From positions 21,031 to 85,030 of the forward strand of contig NZ_LQNF01000016.1 of assembly GCF_001618145.1 (NCBI RefSeq): a DNA stretch of 64,000 bases, in the 5' to 3' direction. A model generated the notes under the pieces. That model did no database searches. It was not told the DNA's origin and saw nothing but the letters and a program-made list of their open reading frames with translations. Source of the stretch: Oceanobacillus damuensis. Its GTDB lineage: Bacteria; Bacillota; Bacilli; Bacillales; Amphibacillaceae. Made by a program: the position numbers and the translations under genes. Shown here one piece after another: positions 16,984-25,291 of the stretch (position 1 is its first letter; every line of letters begins with the position of its first letter).

Positions 16984-18114
16984 ATGAAGTACTTAAAAAA
17001 TTTAATCGTTGGCATCAGCTTCCTGCTCTTATTAGCTTTTGCCGTTCCAGAATCAACACAAGCCAATGATGGACAAGCCTATGAAGTGACAACAAACATT
17101 CTGAATGTGAGAAGCGAGCCAGCTTCTGACGCTGCAATCCTCGGCTATCTCAGTAAAGGTAATAAAGTGGTAGCTTTCCAGGAACAATATGGATGGGTGC
17201 AAACCTATTATGGCGGTAAAGAAGCATGGGTAGCGAAGCATTATCTTTGGCCAGCGAGTACTGGCAGCAATACAAGTGAAAGTACCCAAACATCGGATTC
17301 AGGCAATTCAATTACCGTTACAGCAAGCAGTGTTAATGTCCGTTCAGGCCCGAGCACGGATCATTCAATTATTGGTTCAACGCAATCAGGTGATACATAC
17401 AACTTAGCGGAAACATCAGGTGACTGGCATAAGGTTAACTTAGCGAATGGATCTGTTGGCTGGATTGCTGCCTGGTTGACTGACTCTGCCGCCCCTAAGG
17501 TAGCCTCTGCATCTGTTGATGAAAGCAGCGAAGACAGCAGTGGAGGCAGTAGTGCTTCACAGCCGGCAGCAAATGGTTCCTTGGAAGGCTACACGATTGT
17601 TTTGGATCCCGGACATGGTGGGAAAGACCCGGGAGCAATCGCTCATGGAGGAGTTTATGAAAAAGATCTTGTTTCCTCCACAGCAACGAAAGCAGCAAAA
17701 CACTTAGAGGACGCAGGAGCGAACGTTATCGTGACAAGAACAGGTGATCATTTTGTTTCACTCAATGATCGGATAGATATAAGCAATGCTTACAATACAC
17801 ACGCATTTATCAGTTTGCATTATGATTCTTTTCCAGTCTTATCCGTAAACGGGATAAGCACTTATTATGGAGACGGTTCCGATCGACAATTGGCGCAAAA
17901 TATCCAATCCTCGCTGGCATCTTCCGTGAATCTGAATAACCGCGGTATTATGCAGGGGAACTTTCGGGTACTGCGAAATACAACAGCTCCATCTGTGCTG
18001 ATTGAGCTGGGATTCTTATCCAATCAAAATGATCTGGCTGTCATCCAAACAGAAGGCTACCAAAATCAAGTCGCAAACGCCATAACAAACGGTCTCATAC
18101 ACTATTTTGAATAA
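16984..18114 (+). CDS. Secreted N-acetylmuramoyl-L-alanine amidase with two SH3b domains
   Basis: This 376-residue exported wall hydrolase has a signal peptide (cleavage near STQA-ND, residue 28), two bacterial SH3 domains (~32-90 and ~108-165, each with NVRSxP) and a Ser-rich linker. The C-terminal Amidase_3 domain (~200-376) shows the zinc ligands DPGHGG His, VYEKDL Glu and SLHYD His, and the catalytic Glu of IELGF. It cuts the lactoyl-Ala bond of peptidoglycan. The ribosome binding site is AGAAGGAGG. The 700-bp upstream gap contains only a terminator and a gene remnant. The next feature downstream is a repeat that doubles as its terminator. Confidence 0.93.
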   Translation: MKYLKNLIVGISFLLLLAFAVPESTQANDGQAYEVTTNILNVRSEPASDAAILGYLSKGNKVVAFQEQYGWVQTYYGGKEAWVAKHYLWPASTGSNTSESTQTSDSGNSITVTASSVNVRSGPSTDHSIIGSTQSGDTYNLAETSGDWHKVNLANGSVGWIAAWLTDSAAPKVASASVDESSEDSSGGSSASQPAANGSLEGYTIVLDPGHGGKDPGAIAHGGVYEKDLVSSTATKAAKHLEDAGANVIVTRTGDHFVSLNDRIDISNAYNTHAFISLHYDSFPVLSVNGISTYYGDGSDRQLAQNIQSSLASSVNLNNRGIMQGNFRVLRNTTAPSVLIELGFLSNQNDLAVIQTEGYQNQVANAITNGLIHYFE

Positions 18115-18115
18115 T

Positions 18116-18178
18116 GGTGCCTGTCACTTCCCGAATTTTGTCGATTGTTGTCGAACTGGGGAGTGACAGGTATTTTTC
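18116..18178 (+). terminator. Terminator built from the GTGACAGGCAC repeat
   Basis: TGCCTGTCACTTCCC pairs with GGGGAGTGACAGGTA around a TTGTCGA-rich loop and is followed by TTTTTCATTTC. It is an inverted pair of the short dispersed repeat also present near 18.7, 20.2, 54.4 and 58.4 kb, here positioned to terminate the amidase gene. Confidence 0.75.
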
Positions 18179-18578
18179 ATTTCTTTGCATAAATCATGCT
18201 TAAGATATCAATAAATTGGTGTGTCTCCACCATATAATTTTTCTTGGTCAGCCAGTTGACCAACAAACCTCCGTCTGCATAATACTCATCCTCAATGGAG
18301 ACTACCGCTTCCATATTCCCTTGATTGCGATAATTCTGTATTACCGAATTACGATGGTCCTCATCCGCAAACATCAAATCCGCGAGGCAAATTTGCCCAT
18401 TCAGCCTTTGAACACGATCCATTCCCTCCAAGGCTAGCAATTTTTCCTCACCTGGTAAATGATGCAATGCATAGCTTGAAACGATTCCATCCACAGAGTT
18501 ATCCATCAGAGGTAAAGCGAGAAAATGTCCTTTGCGGATTTCAATCTCGGGATGTTTTCTCTTGCAAGCAGCGAGCAT
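18177..18578 (-). pseudogene. SAM methyltransferase, N-terminally truncated
   Basis: This 133-residue frame is the C-terminal half of a class I SAM-dependent methyltransferase. It has VDGIVSSYALHHLPGEEK, the post-motif II region of YrrT-like enzymes, and a C-terminal YMVETHQFIDILSMIYAKK strand-helix. The glycine-rich SAM-binding motif I is absent. Upstream, the frame fades after GQPDK into a MerR-type gene start in a different frame, so a deletion removed the 5' half of this gene. It is unlikely to be functional. Confidence 0.75.
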
Positions 18579-18579
18579 C

Positions 18580-18636
18580 TTATCGGGTTGCCCTAGGTGT
18601 TGTATTCAATGTCTTTGCCGCTTCCTTAATATGCAT
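18580..18636 (-). pseudogene. MerR-family regulator, 5' fragment only
   Basis: An ATG at 18636 behind GAGGAGT encodes MHIKEAAKTLNTTPRATR and then a stop at 18580. That is the start of a MerR winged-helix domain. The rest of the gene is gone and the DNA continues out of frame into the methyltransferase fragment. It most likely marks one end of a deletion that fused two genes. Confidence 0.6.
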
Positions 18637-18707
18637 GTTATTTACTCCTCTTTCTTATACTATAAACGTTCACCTGGCGTTAAGGGAAAGAGGTAACATC
18701 CCAACAG

Positions 18708-18778
18708 CATTCGACAAATTTCGGGCGGTGCCTGGCACTGTTCGGTTTTCGACAAAATTCGGGGAGTGCCAGGCACCT
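18708..18778. repeat. Short REP-like repeat, inverted pair
   Basis: GGTGCCTGGCACT and AGTGCCAGGCACC are separated by a TTCGACAAAATTCGGGG-type spacer, and a half-copy CGACAAATTTCGGGCG precedes them. This is the same family as at 18116, 20166, 54416 and 58352. It lies about 40 bp upstream of the next gene. Confidence 0.75.
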
Positions 18779-18818
18779 ATGTTATACTGTAGGCAATTAT
18801 TTTAATAAGTGGGGTTGG

Positions 18819-20087
18819 ATGATGAAGGAAAAATTACAGGAAATTATTGATTTCACCGCTGAAAAATTTAAGCTGGAAAATTACTCTTTAAAAAGGCACC
18901 ATATCTTCCGGGAAGAAACAGAGTTGCAAGAAGAATCATTTATTTTAAATATGGAGTGGATTCCTAACGATGCGGACGAGACGGTTGAAGATTACAACCC
19001 ATCCGGAACAGTGAGCATTGACGTTGATCTCGAAACGAAGCTGGTAAAAAGAATCATATTTGTTGACGGGGAAAATAATACAGATGCGGATTTCCCACCT
19101 GCAGCAAATACAGAGGCTGCCATTGAATGGATTGAAGCGGAAACAGGGTTGGAGTTTGGCAGACAATTCAAGCTGGTACATGAAGAAGAAAAAGAATTAT
19201 ACTTTCAGGCAGCTGTGGATAATGTTGCCGTATTTCCTTCCGGGTCGATCGACTTGGAACATAATGAAGAAGGAAAACTCTCGCTATTTTCAGTTGACGG
19301 GACTTTTCCAAACGAAAATCAGCTAAACTGGGAGCCATTTGCGCTAACAGCAGAGCAAATAGATCCAATTGCAAAATCACAGACAAAATTGCTGGAAATT
19401 CCACTTGAAGATAAAGAAAAATGGGAAGCCGTTTATGGTACTTCAACCGTATTTGTTACAAATGATGGGAAACGAACGATTTCATTCGAAGAGGTTGAAA
19501 GTCCAAAATCCTTTGTATCAAAGGACGTCCTCTTGGAATGGGATGAGCCAATTGAAGAAGGATTTTCCAAACAGGAAATTGATCTTTCATTGGAAGTGAC
19601 ACCTGATGAAGCTTTTAAGCAGGAGAAATCCATAGATAAGGATGGATTAAGCACCGAGAAACAGCAAGCTGCTGTGAAAGCGTGCAGGGATTTTCTGCGA
19701 AGTGAATTCCCTGAAGACAGCGGTAAGTGGAAGCTGACAGGAATATGGCATGAAAGAGGATTTATCTTTGCTGAACTAAAACCATCTTCTCCAGATGCGC
19801 GTGTTATTGACAGAAAGATAAAACTCATTATTGACGATAAAAGTGATCGTGCTGTTAATTATGTGGATAACCTTGTGATTGTAGATATGTTTGATCATTT
19901 CTCAAAGGCTGACAAACCGAAGATATCTGAAGAGGAAGCATTTGAAAAACTGCGTGAGCATATCGAAATCTCACCTGTTTATGTATTTGATAAAACGCAG
20001 AACAGTTATATCTTATGCGGTAAAATTGACTGCTCCCATGGAGTGGATGCTGTTACAGGTGAAATAGTATTGCTTGATGAGATGTAA
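18819..20087 (+). CDS. YcdB/YcdC-domain protein (DUF4901-like)
   Basis: This 422-residue acidic protein has no signal peptide. Two related halves each carry the YcdB/YcdC pattern of charged beta strands with repeated AxxIAxxFL-type helices and FVDGE/VDG turns. Family members are cytoplasmic or secreted proteins of unknown function in Bacillus. Codons 1 and 2 are both ATG; the ribosome binding site is a weak GGGG. The gene stands alone between repeats and a strong terminator. Confidence 0.72.
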   Translation: MMKEKLQEIIDFTAEKFKLENYSLKRHHIFREETELQEESFILNMEWIPNDADETVEDYNPSGTVSIDVDLETKLVKRIIFVDGENNTDADFPPAANTEAAIEWIEAETGLEFGRQFKLVHEEEKELYFQAAVDNVAVFPSGSIDLEHNEEGKLSLFSVDGTFPNENQLNWEPFALTAEQIDPIAKSQTKLLEIPLEDKEKWEAVYGTSTVFVTNDGKRTISFEEVESPKSFVSKDVLLEWDEPIEEGFSKQEIDLSLEVTPDEAFKQEKSIDKDGLSTEKQQAAVKACRDFLRSEFPEDSGKWKLTGIWHERGFIFAELKPSSPDARVIDRKIKLIIDDKSDRAVNYVDNLVIVDMFDHFSKADKPKISEEEAFEKLREHIEISPVYVFDKTQNSYILCGKIDCSHGVDAVTGEIVLLDEM

Positions 20088-20093
20088 CGTTGT

Positions 20094-20142
20094 AAACGGC
20101 ATGATTTACCAGAGGTTCTGTCTCTACTAAATCATGCCGTTT
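20094..20142 (+). terminator. Strong terminator after the YcdB-like gene
   Basis: AACGGCATGATTTA pairs with TAAATCATGCCGTT, followed by TTTGTT. It is 7 bp past the stop codon. Confidence 0.9.
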
Positions 20143-20165
20143 TTGTTAATCTTCTGTTCCACATT

Positions 20166-20203
20166 GCAAAATTCGACAAATTTCGGGGAGTGACAGGCAC
20201 TGG
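20166..20203. repeat. Short REP-like repeat, single unit
   Basis: TTCGACAAATTTCGGGGAG followed by TGACAGGCACTGG is a single copy of the short repeat. There is no inverted partner. Confidence 0.7.
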
Positions 20204-20216
20204 TGAGTTTTCAGAT

Positions 20217-20321
20217 GTGAACTATGGTATCTTGTGTGTGAACTTTGGGTCCTTTTGGTCGATCTATGGCATCTTTTCTGTGAACTATGGCATTTTCACT
20301 GTGAACTATGGCATTTCACCA
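20217..20321. repeat. Five tandem 21-bp units
   Basis: Units beginning GTGAACTATGG (with drift in units 2 and 3) start at 20217, 20238, 20259, 20280 and 20301, exactly 21 bp apart. The period equals two helical turns and seven codons. The plus frame VNYGI(F/L)x stays open but lacks a convincing start. It lies between convergent terminators. Confidence 0.8.
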
Positions 20322-20343
20322 CATTTAACCCAAAATAAGGCCC

Positions 20344-20373
20344 ACTCCCTATATTAACTAAGGAGTGGGCTCA
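20344..20373 (-). terminator. Terminator of the nrd operon
   Basis: GCCCACTCC pairs with GGAGTGGGC around a 13-nt loop. On the minus strand TTATTTTG follows. It lies just past the nrdF stop codon. Confidence 0.85.
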
Positions 20374-20381
20374 CCATCTGC

Positions 20382-21425
20382 TTACAAATCGTCAAATCCA
20401 TTCAAATCGCTTGTCTTTGTATACTGCCTCGATTTTTGTTCAAAGAAATCTGTCTTTGTACCGTCAAAATTATCCACATAGGCGCGGATCCATTTCATTG
20501 GGTTATCCACATCTTGTGGGTAAATTTCACTCAATCCAAGCATTCTCAGCATTTTATTGGCGCGAAATTTTATATATCCTGCCATTTCATCAAGATCAAT
20601 ACCTTCTACTTCTGCTAATACATAGTTGGACCATTCGATTTCCAAATCAACGGACTCCCTAAAATGGGTATAAATCCAGTCTGTTAATTCCGCCGTATTA
20701 TATTCCGGATTCTCGGCAAGCGTTGCACGAAACAGTTCCGCTATAAAGCGTCCATGCTCCAGCTCATCCCGATTAATATAGCTGATCATCGTTGAGGTGC
20801 CGACCATTTTATTTTGCCGGGCCAAATTATAGAAAAAGGCAAATCCGGAATAGAAAAACATTCCTTCCAGCAATGAAGTATAAATGAGTGTCTTTAAAAT
20901 GTTTTCCATCGTTGGGTTATCCACAAAATTATTATATTGCTCAATAAGATTCGCATTGCGCTTTAGCAAAATCGCATCCGTTCTGCCAAGCTGAAATGCC
21001 TCATTCTGTTCATCGAGTGCAACTACCGATGACAGCACGTAGGAATAGCTTTCATTATGAACAGCCTCCTGCTGGGCGATTACCGCCATAATGGACTGAA
21101 CAGAAGGATCTGTCGCATACAACGATATCAAAAGTGCTGTTCTGGTTTGTGGTGCATCCAATGTCGACAACAGCCCTATTATTTTAAGATATGCATCTTG
21201 CTCTTCTTCAGTAAGGCTGGAAAACTGCTTGACATCACTGGACATATTCACTTCATCCGCCTGCCAGTAATTACCTACCAGCCGCTTATATATTTTATGC
21301 CAATGTGGATAAGCAATATCATTCCAGTTTAAAATTCCACTTGATTTTCCTCCAAATAGCGCAGTTGATTTATTTGGATATAATGGTTCCAATGTTTTAG
21401 CCTTTTCAAGCAAAGCTCTTGGCAT
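20382..21425 (-). CDS. nrdF: Class Ib ribonucleotide reductase beta subunit NrdF
   Basis: This 347-residue radical-generating subunit supplies the tyrosyl radical to NrdE for reduction of ribonucleoside diphosphates. Dimetal ligands are visible as QQEAVHNESYSYVL (ExxH) and NRDELEHGRF (ExxH), with LLSTLDAPQTR upstream. The start is the ATG at 21425 (MPRALLEKAK) with GGAAGGAG 8 nt upstream. It lies inside the nrdI 3' end with a 20-bp overlap, so translation is probably coupled. It is the last gene of the cobalamin-riboswitch operon. Confidence 0.94.
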   Translation of the reverse strand: MPRALLEKAKTLEPLYPNKSTALFGGKSSGILNWNDIAYPHWHKIYKRLVGNYWQADEVNMSSDVKQFSSLTEEEQDAYLKIIGLLSTLDAPQTRTALLISLYATDPSVQSIMAVIAQQEAVHNESYSYVLSSVVALDEQNEAFQLGRTDAILLKRNANLIEQYNNFVDNPTMENILKTLIYTSLLEGMFFYSGFAFFYNLARQNKMVGTSTMISYINRDELEHGRFIAELFRATLAENPEYNTAELTDWIYTHFRESVDLEIEWSNYVLAEVEGIDLDEMAGYIKFRANKMLRMLGLSEIYPQDVDNPMKWIRAYVDNFDGTKTDFFEQKSRQYTKTSDLNGFDDL

Positions 21426-21840
21426 GCTGCAGCACTCCTTCCACCCATGACTCAACTTTTCTTTCCTGACTTCCCCTTGGTGACTGTTCGATCTTCAAGC
21501 CGTTCCATCTACTTCGATAAAACTTCCCAAGCTTATCCACAGCTTTACAATACAGGTCATCTCCACCGAATTGGGTGTCCCCTGTTCCAAACACTGCAAT
21601 ATTGTCCGGTTTATAGCCTATCTCGAGCACGAAATCTTTTACCTCATCTGGGGTAGCGCCCAATTCCCATGTAAACGTCCCGATAAAAATAATATCATAG
21701 TACTCAGGATCTATCGGTGGATCGATTCCGATTCGATGGTTATCCACAAGAACATTTTCTTCCTTCAGTTTACTCTCAACAATTTCAGCGACCTCTTTCG
21801 TGTTTCCACTATAGGATAAATATGCCACGAGAGCCCTCAA
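21406..21840 (-). CDS. nrdI: Flavodoxin-like NrdI activator of NrdF
   Basis: This 144-residue flavoprotein opens with RALVAYLSYSGNTKEVAE, the FMN phosphate loop, and has FIGTFTWELGATPDEV and GTGDTQFGGDDLYCKA around the flavin. NrdI delivers oxidant to assemble the Mn(III)2-tyrosyl cofactor of NrdF. The TTG at 21840 overlaps the nrdE stop (TTGA) with GAGTGGTG upstream. An in-frame GTG four codons earlier is possible. Its position between nrdE and nrdF differs from the usual nrdI-nrdE-nrdF order of B. subtilis. Confidence 0.92.
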   Translation of the reverse strand: MRALVAYLSYSGNTKEVAEIVESKLKEENVLVDNHRIGIDPPIDPEYYDIIFIGTFTWELGATPDEVKDFVLEIGYKPDNIAVFGTGDTQFGGDDLYCKAVDKLGKFYRSRWNGLKIEQSPRGSQERKVESWVEGVLQHAKSFA

Positions 21841-24071
21841 CTTTGACACCACTCACATTCTTCGACATCATTCGACGTTGAACGTACATAATATGTTGTC
21901 TTTAGTCCTTCGCGCCATGCCTGAAGATGAAGATCGAGCAAAACAGATGCCCGGATTGTATTTGGCACGTAGAAGTTAAAGGATATGCTTTGATCAATAT
22001 GCTTCTGTCTAACGGCATTTTGTCTGACGGACCAACGTTGGTCGACAATATAGGCAGAACGGCGATAAATATCATATGTGCGATGATTAAGCTCAGGTGC
22101 CGTTATCGGAATTTTAAAATCCTTTTTCTCTTCATTGTAAAAGACATTAAATATTGGATCGATGCTGGCAGTTGAACCTGCAATCATGGCAGTTGTGGAA
22201 TTTGGAGCCACTGCCATCAGATAGCCATTCCGCATACCGTGTTTTACAACTTTTGCCCATAGCTCAACCCACGAGTCACTTTGATAACCCTTTTCTTCAA
22301 AATAGGCACCAGTGCTCCATTTACTGCCTTCAAATGCTGGATAGCTGCCTTTTTCCCTGCTCAGCTCCATACTGTTTTTAATGGTAAGATAAGCAATTTT
22401 TTCATATAGTTTATCCGCATAGTCGACAGCTTCCTCTGATTCCCATTTAATGTTTTCCAGTGCAAGCAGATGGTGCCAGCCAAATGTTCCAAGGCCAATT
22501 GCACGATATTTTTTATTCGTAAGTTCCGCTTGTTTAATTGGCAGTGTATTAATATCTATCACGTTATCAAGCATCCGCACCTGAATTCGTATCAGGCGTT
22601 CCAAAACATCATCCGGTACTGCTTTCCCTAAGTTAATGGAACTTAAATTACAGACGACATAATCTCCGGACTGATACTTTTTGACAATGGTATTCTCATT
22701 CTCAATAAATTCCTCGATAAACTGTGTCGGTGACTGGTTTTGCGTAATCTCGGTACACAGATTGGAACAATAGATCATTCCATTATGCGGATTCGCATTT
22801 TGTCTGTTGACTTCATCCCGGTAAAACATAAATGGGGTTCCCGACTCAAGCTGGGACTTCATGATTCTTTTCATAATATCAATGGCAGCTATCTTCTTTT
22901 TGTTGAGCTTATCCGATTGCACACACGCTTCATATTTCCGACGCCACTCACCATTACCTTTTTCTTCATCATAAAAATCTTCAAGAGAAAATCCCATCAC
23001 CTGACGTACTTCATGTGGATCAAATAAATACCAATCCCCGCGCCTGTCCACCTGCTCCATGAACAAGTCAGGCAAGCATACTCCAGTAAATATATCATGG
23101 GCCCGCATACGATCGTCCCCGTTATTCAGCTTCAGATCAAGGAAGGATTCAATGTCCTGATGCCACACATCAAGATAAATGGCGATTGCCCCTTTTCTTG
23201 TTCCGAGCTGATCCACACTGACAGCTGTGTTATTCAACTGCTTGATCCAAGGTACAACCCCGCTGGACATCCCTTTAAATCCTTTAATTGAACTTCCTCG
23301 GGCACGGATTTTGCCCATGTAGACACCAATTCCTCCACCGTTCTTTGAAAGCTTTGCGATATCGGTGTTACTGTCATAGATTGATTGCAGGCTGTCATCC
23401 ACTGTATCTATGAAGCAGCTTGATAACTGTCCATGTGTTTTTCCCGCATTTGTCAGTGTTGGAGTGGCGACTGTCATATATAGATTACTCAAGGCCCAAT
23501 AAGCATCTTCCACAAGCTGTGTTCGAATGGCTCGATCTTCATCCTGCATTAAATACATGGCAATAATCATCCAGCGTTCCTGTGGAAGTTCATAGATGCC
23601 TTTATTGTGATCTGTTGCCAAATAACGTGTAGCGATTGTATAGATACCCAGATAGTTAAATAGAAAATCCCTGTCTGGCTGAATCATCCCTTCAAAGTGT
23701 TCCATTTCTTTTTTCGTATATTTGGAAATGATATTAGACGCGTAAATACCTTGATCTGTCAGTGTTTGAACGAGCTCATACAATGATCCGTAACGTTCAT
23801 CCTCACTATATTTCCGATTGGCCGCAGCCTGGCGATACAATTCCCGCAAATAGATTCTCGCTGCTGCAAATGTCCATTCGGGATTAGCCTCGTCGATATT
23901 TTCCAGCGCAATTTTAATAAGGATGTCTGCTGCTTTTTCAGGTGAAGTCTCCGGTTTGATCGTTTTAATAGCTTTCTGTGCAAATTGTTGTGTATCAAGG
24001 GACAAACCTTCCGAAGCCTCGTTTATAATCTCTCTGATCATGTCCTCGTTTGTTTTTGATTCTATTATCAT
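21837..24071 (-). CDS. nrdE: Class Ib ribonucleotide reductase alpha subunit NrdE
   Basis: This 744-residue catalytic subunit has the N-terminal active-site Cys in SSCFIDTVDD, the central CNLSSINLGK region, the NxCxE-type loop around YCSNLCTEI, and the C-terminal redox pair ECEWCQS that takes electrons from NrdH-type redoxins. It converts NDPs to dNDPs. The ATG at 24071 is preceded by GGGAGG. Expression should be switched off by cobalamin through the leader riboswitch and terminator between 24103 and 24380. Confidence 0.95.
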   Translation of the reverse strand: MIIESKTNEDMIREIINEASEGLSLDTQQFAQKAIKTIKPETSPEKAADILIKIALENIDEANPEWTFAAARIYLRELYRQAAANRKYSEDERYGSLYELVQTLTDQGIYASNIISKYTKKEMEHFEGMIQPDRDFLFNYLGIYTIATRYLATDHNKGIYELPQERWMIIAMYLMQDEDRAIRTQLVEDAYWALSNLYMTVATPTLTNAGKTHGQLSSCFIDTVDDSLQSIYDSNTDIAKLSKNGGGIGVYMGKIRARGSSIKGFKGMSSGVVPWIKQLNNTAVSVDQLGTRKGAIAIYLDVWHQDIESFLDLKLNNGDDRMRAHDIFTGVCLPDLFMEQVDRRGDWYLFDPHEVRQVMGFSLEDFYDEEKGNGEWRRKYEACVQSDKLNKKKIAAIDIMKRIMKSQLESGTPFMFYRDEVNRQNANPHNGMIYCSNLCTEITQNQSPTQFIEEFIENENTIVKKYQSGDYVVCNLSSINLGKAVPDDVLERLIRIQVRMLDNVIDINTLPIKQAELTNKKYRAIGLGTFGWHHLLALENIKWESEEAVDYADKLYEKIAYLTIKNSMELSREKGSYPAFEGSKWSTGAYFEEKGYQSDSWVELWAKVVKHGMRNGYLMAVAPNSTTAMIAGSTASIDPIFNVFYNEEKKDFKIPITAPELNHRTYDIYRRSAYIVDQRWSVRQNAVRQKHIDQSISFNFYVPNTIRASVLLDLHLQAWREGLKTTYYVRSTSNDVEECEWCQS

Positions 24072-24102
24072 GATATCTGCCTCCCATTTTATATGTACGA
24101 CG

Positions 24103-24134
24103 AAAAAGCCATCCCTCCAAATGGATGAATGGCT
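24103..24134 (-). terminator. Riboswitch-controlled attenuator terminator
   Basis: AGCCATTCATCC pairs with GGATGGCT around the ATTTGGAG side, followed by TTTTCG on the minus strand. It lies between the cobalamin aptamer and the nrdE ribosome binding site. Confidence 0.82.
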
Positions 24135-24204
24135 ATAAAACGACAGAAAAAGAAATTTATCCCCATCGTTTCATCATCTCTCATCCCGGAGGTATGAAAC
24201 TTCA

Positions 24205-24380
24205 AGCTAAGGCAGGTCTCCTGACTTGTGTTTCGTTTTACTAGAGTCCTTCCCATATTGCCTATTCAATGCGGTAATACAGTGGTTATTCTCGTTCATC
24301 CACACTTACAGTTGCGGGGACAGTCCCGGATTTACACCGGGTTCCCTTTTAAGACATATGCTAGTATGTCACCTTTTCTC
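24205..24380 (-). promoter_or_regulatory. Cobalamin (B12) riboswitch upstream of nrdE
   Basis: On the minus strand the leader shows the conserved order of the cobalamin aptamer: GGTGACATA, then AAAAGGGAACCCGGTG, AATCCGGGACTGTCCCCGCA (the B12 box region), ACTGTAAGTG, and finally AGTCAGGAGACCTGCC closing the aptamer. A terminator follows about 75 bp later, before nrdE. Adenosylcobalamin binding is expected to cause premature termination. Putting a class Ib reductase under B12 control suggests a B12-dependent class II reductase elsewhere in the genome (inference). Confidence 0.93.
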
Positions 24381-24494
24381 ATAATACAATATGTTGTGTT
24401 TTGATTATAATATAATATCAATATCTTGTATAAACAGTATCATATAAAAATAAGTAAAGCAAATATTTTCTTTGTGCTTATTCATAGAAAGCAA

Positions 24495-25215
24495 TTTTAG
24501 TAGAATGATATTGGCAAATTGGTCTTATAGAATAAGGAATGCTGTAGATACACTGCTTTAGTATAAATTGGGATTGCCTATTAAAATCTTAGGAGTCTGG
24601 ATACATCCAGACTCCTAGACTCTTAACATATTTATCGTTTTTATTTCGCATTTGATATAAAATGCGAAGTAAAATAAGTTACTTCGGCGACCGCTCGGGG
24701 AAATACACTGCGCTTTCCACGGGCGGCTGGTGAGCCCCTTCATGCTACGCATTTCAGTGTCTCACCTATGCCTTGCCTCCCGTTGGAGTCTCCGTGTATT
24801 TCCCCGAGCTGGTTAAGTTTGCTGCTACTAAACTGCATCCGTAATAAAAATATAATTATACAGCTTCACCAGTCCGGGTGAGCGGCGGGCGGTGACTCCT
24901 GCGGGAAAAGCACGTGTCCGAAGACCAGAAGAGTGGTTTTCTCTTCGGGGCTGAGGCCGTGCCCGCGGAAAGCATCCGCCCAGAGCGATCCCGGACGGCA
25001 GCAGATGCACATATCTCCTGAAAAAAACCTGAGTTACGTCACAGTTCACATAAACTACAACGAATACAAAGCAACAAACACTACGAAAAAAACACTCTAA
25101 AAAAGCAGCCACATTTTCACCAAAGTCGGCAAGGGGATTATATAAGACATTCTAATGCTTAGCCCTATTAAATATCTGAACTTATTTAATTGGTATGAAA
25201 TTGCATCATAGATTA
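24495..25215 (-). repeat. Modular structured repeat, copy C (short form, core inverted)
   Basis: The core (24685-25010) runs in the opposite orientation to copies A and B. The closing arms are GCTCGGGGAAATACAC at 24693-24708 and its exact complement at 24794-24809, a compensated change from the GCTCTGGG form of copies A and B. GATATAAAATGCGAAGTAA is still on the left and the GTTACGTCAC segment on the right. Outer flanks match copy B: GGCAAAT..AGAAT..AGGA.TG at the left, and TAATCCCCTTGC in reverse complement at the right. A perfect AGGAGTCTGGA/TCCAGACTCCT hairpin sits at 24591-24616. Confidence 0.83.
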
Positions 25216-25291
25216 ATAGGTTTCCCTAAAACAGACCACCATTTATTTTATAGTGGATGATCTGGGAAAATACCTCTCCAGTATTTAAATT

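Noticed and set aside
20217..20381. Protein with VNYGIF heptad repeats
   Set aside because: The frame is open but has no ATG, GTG or TTG with a ribosome binding site, and it runs into the nrd terminator.
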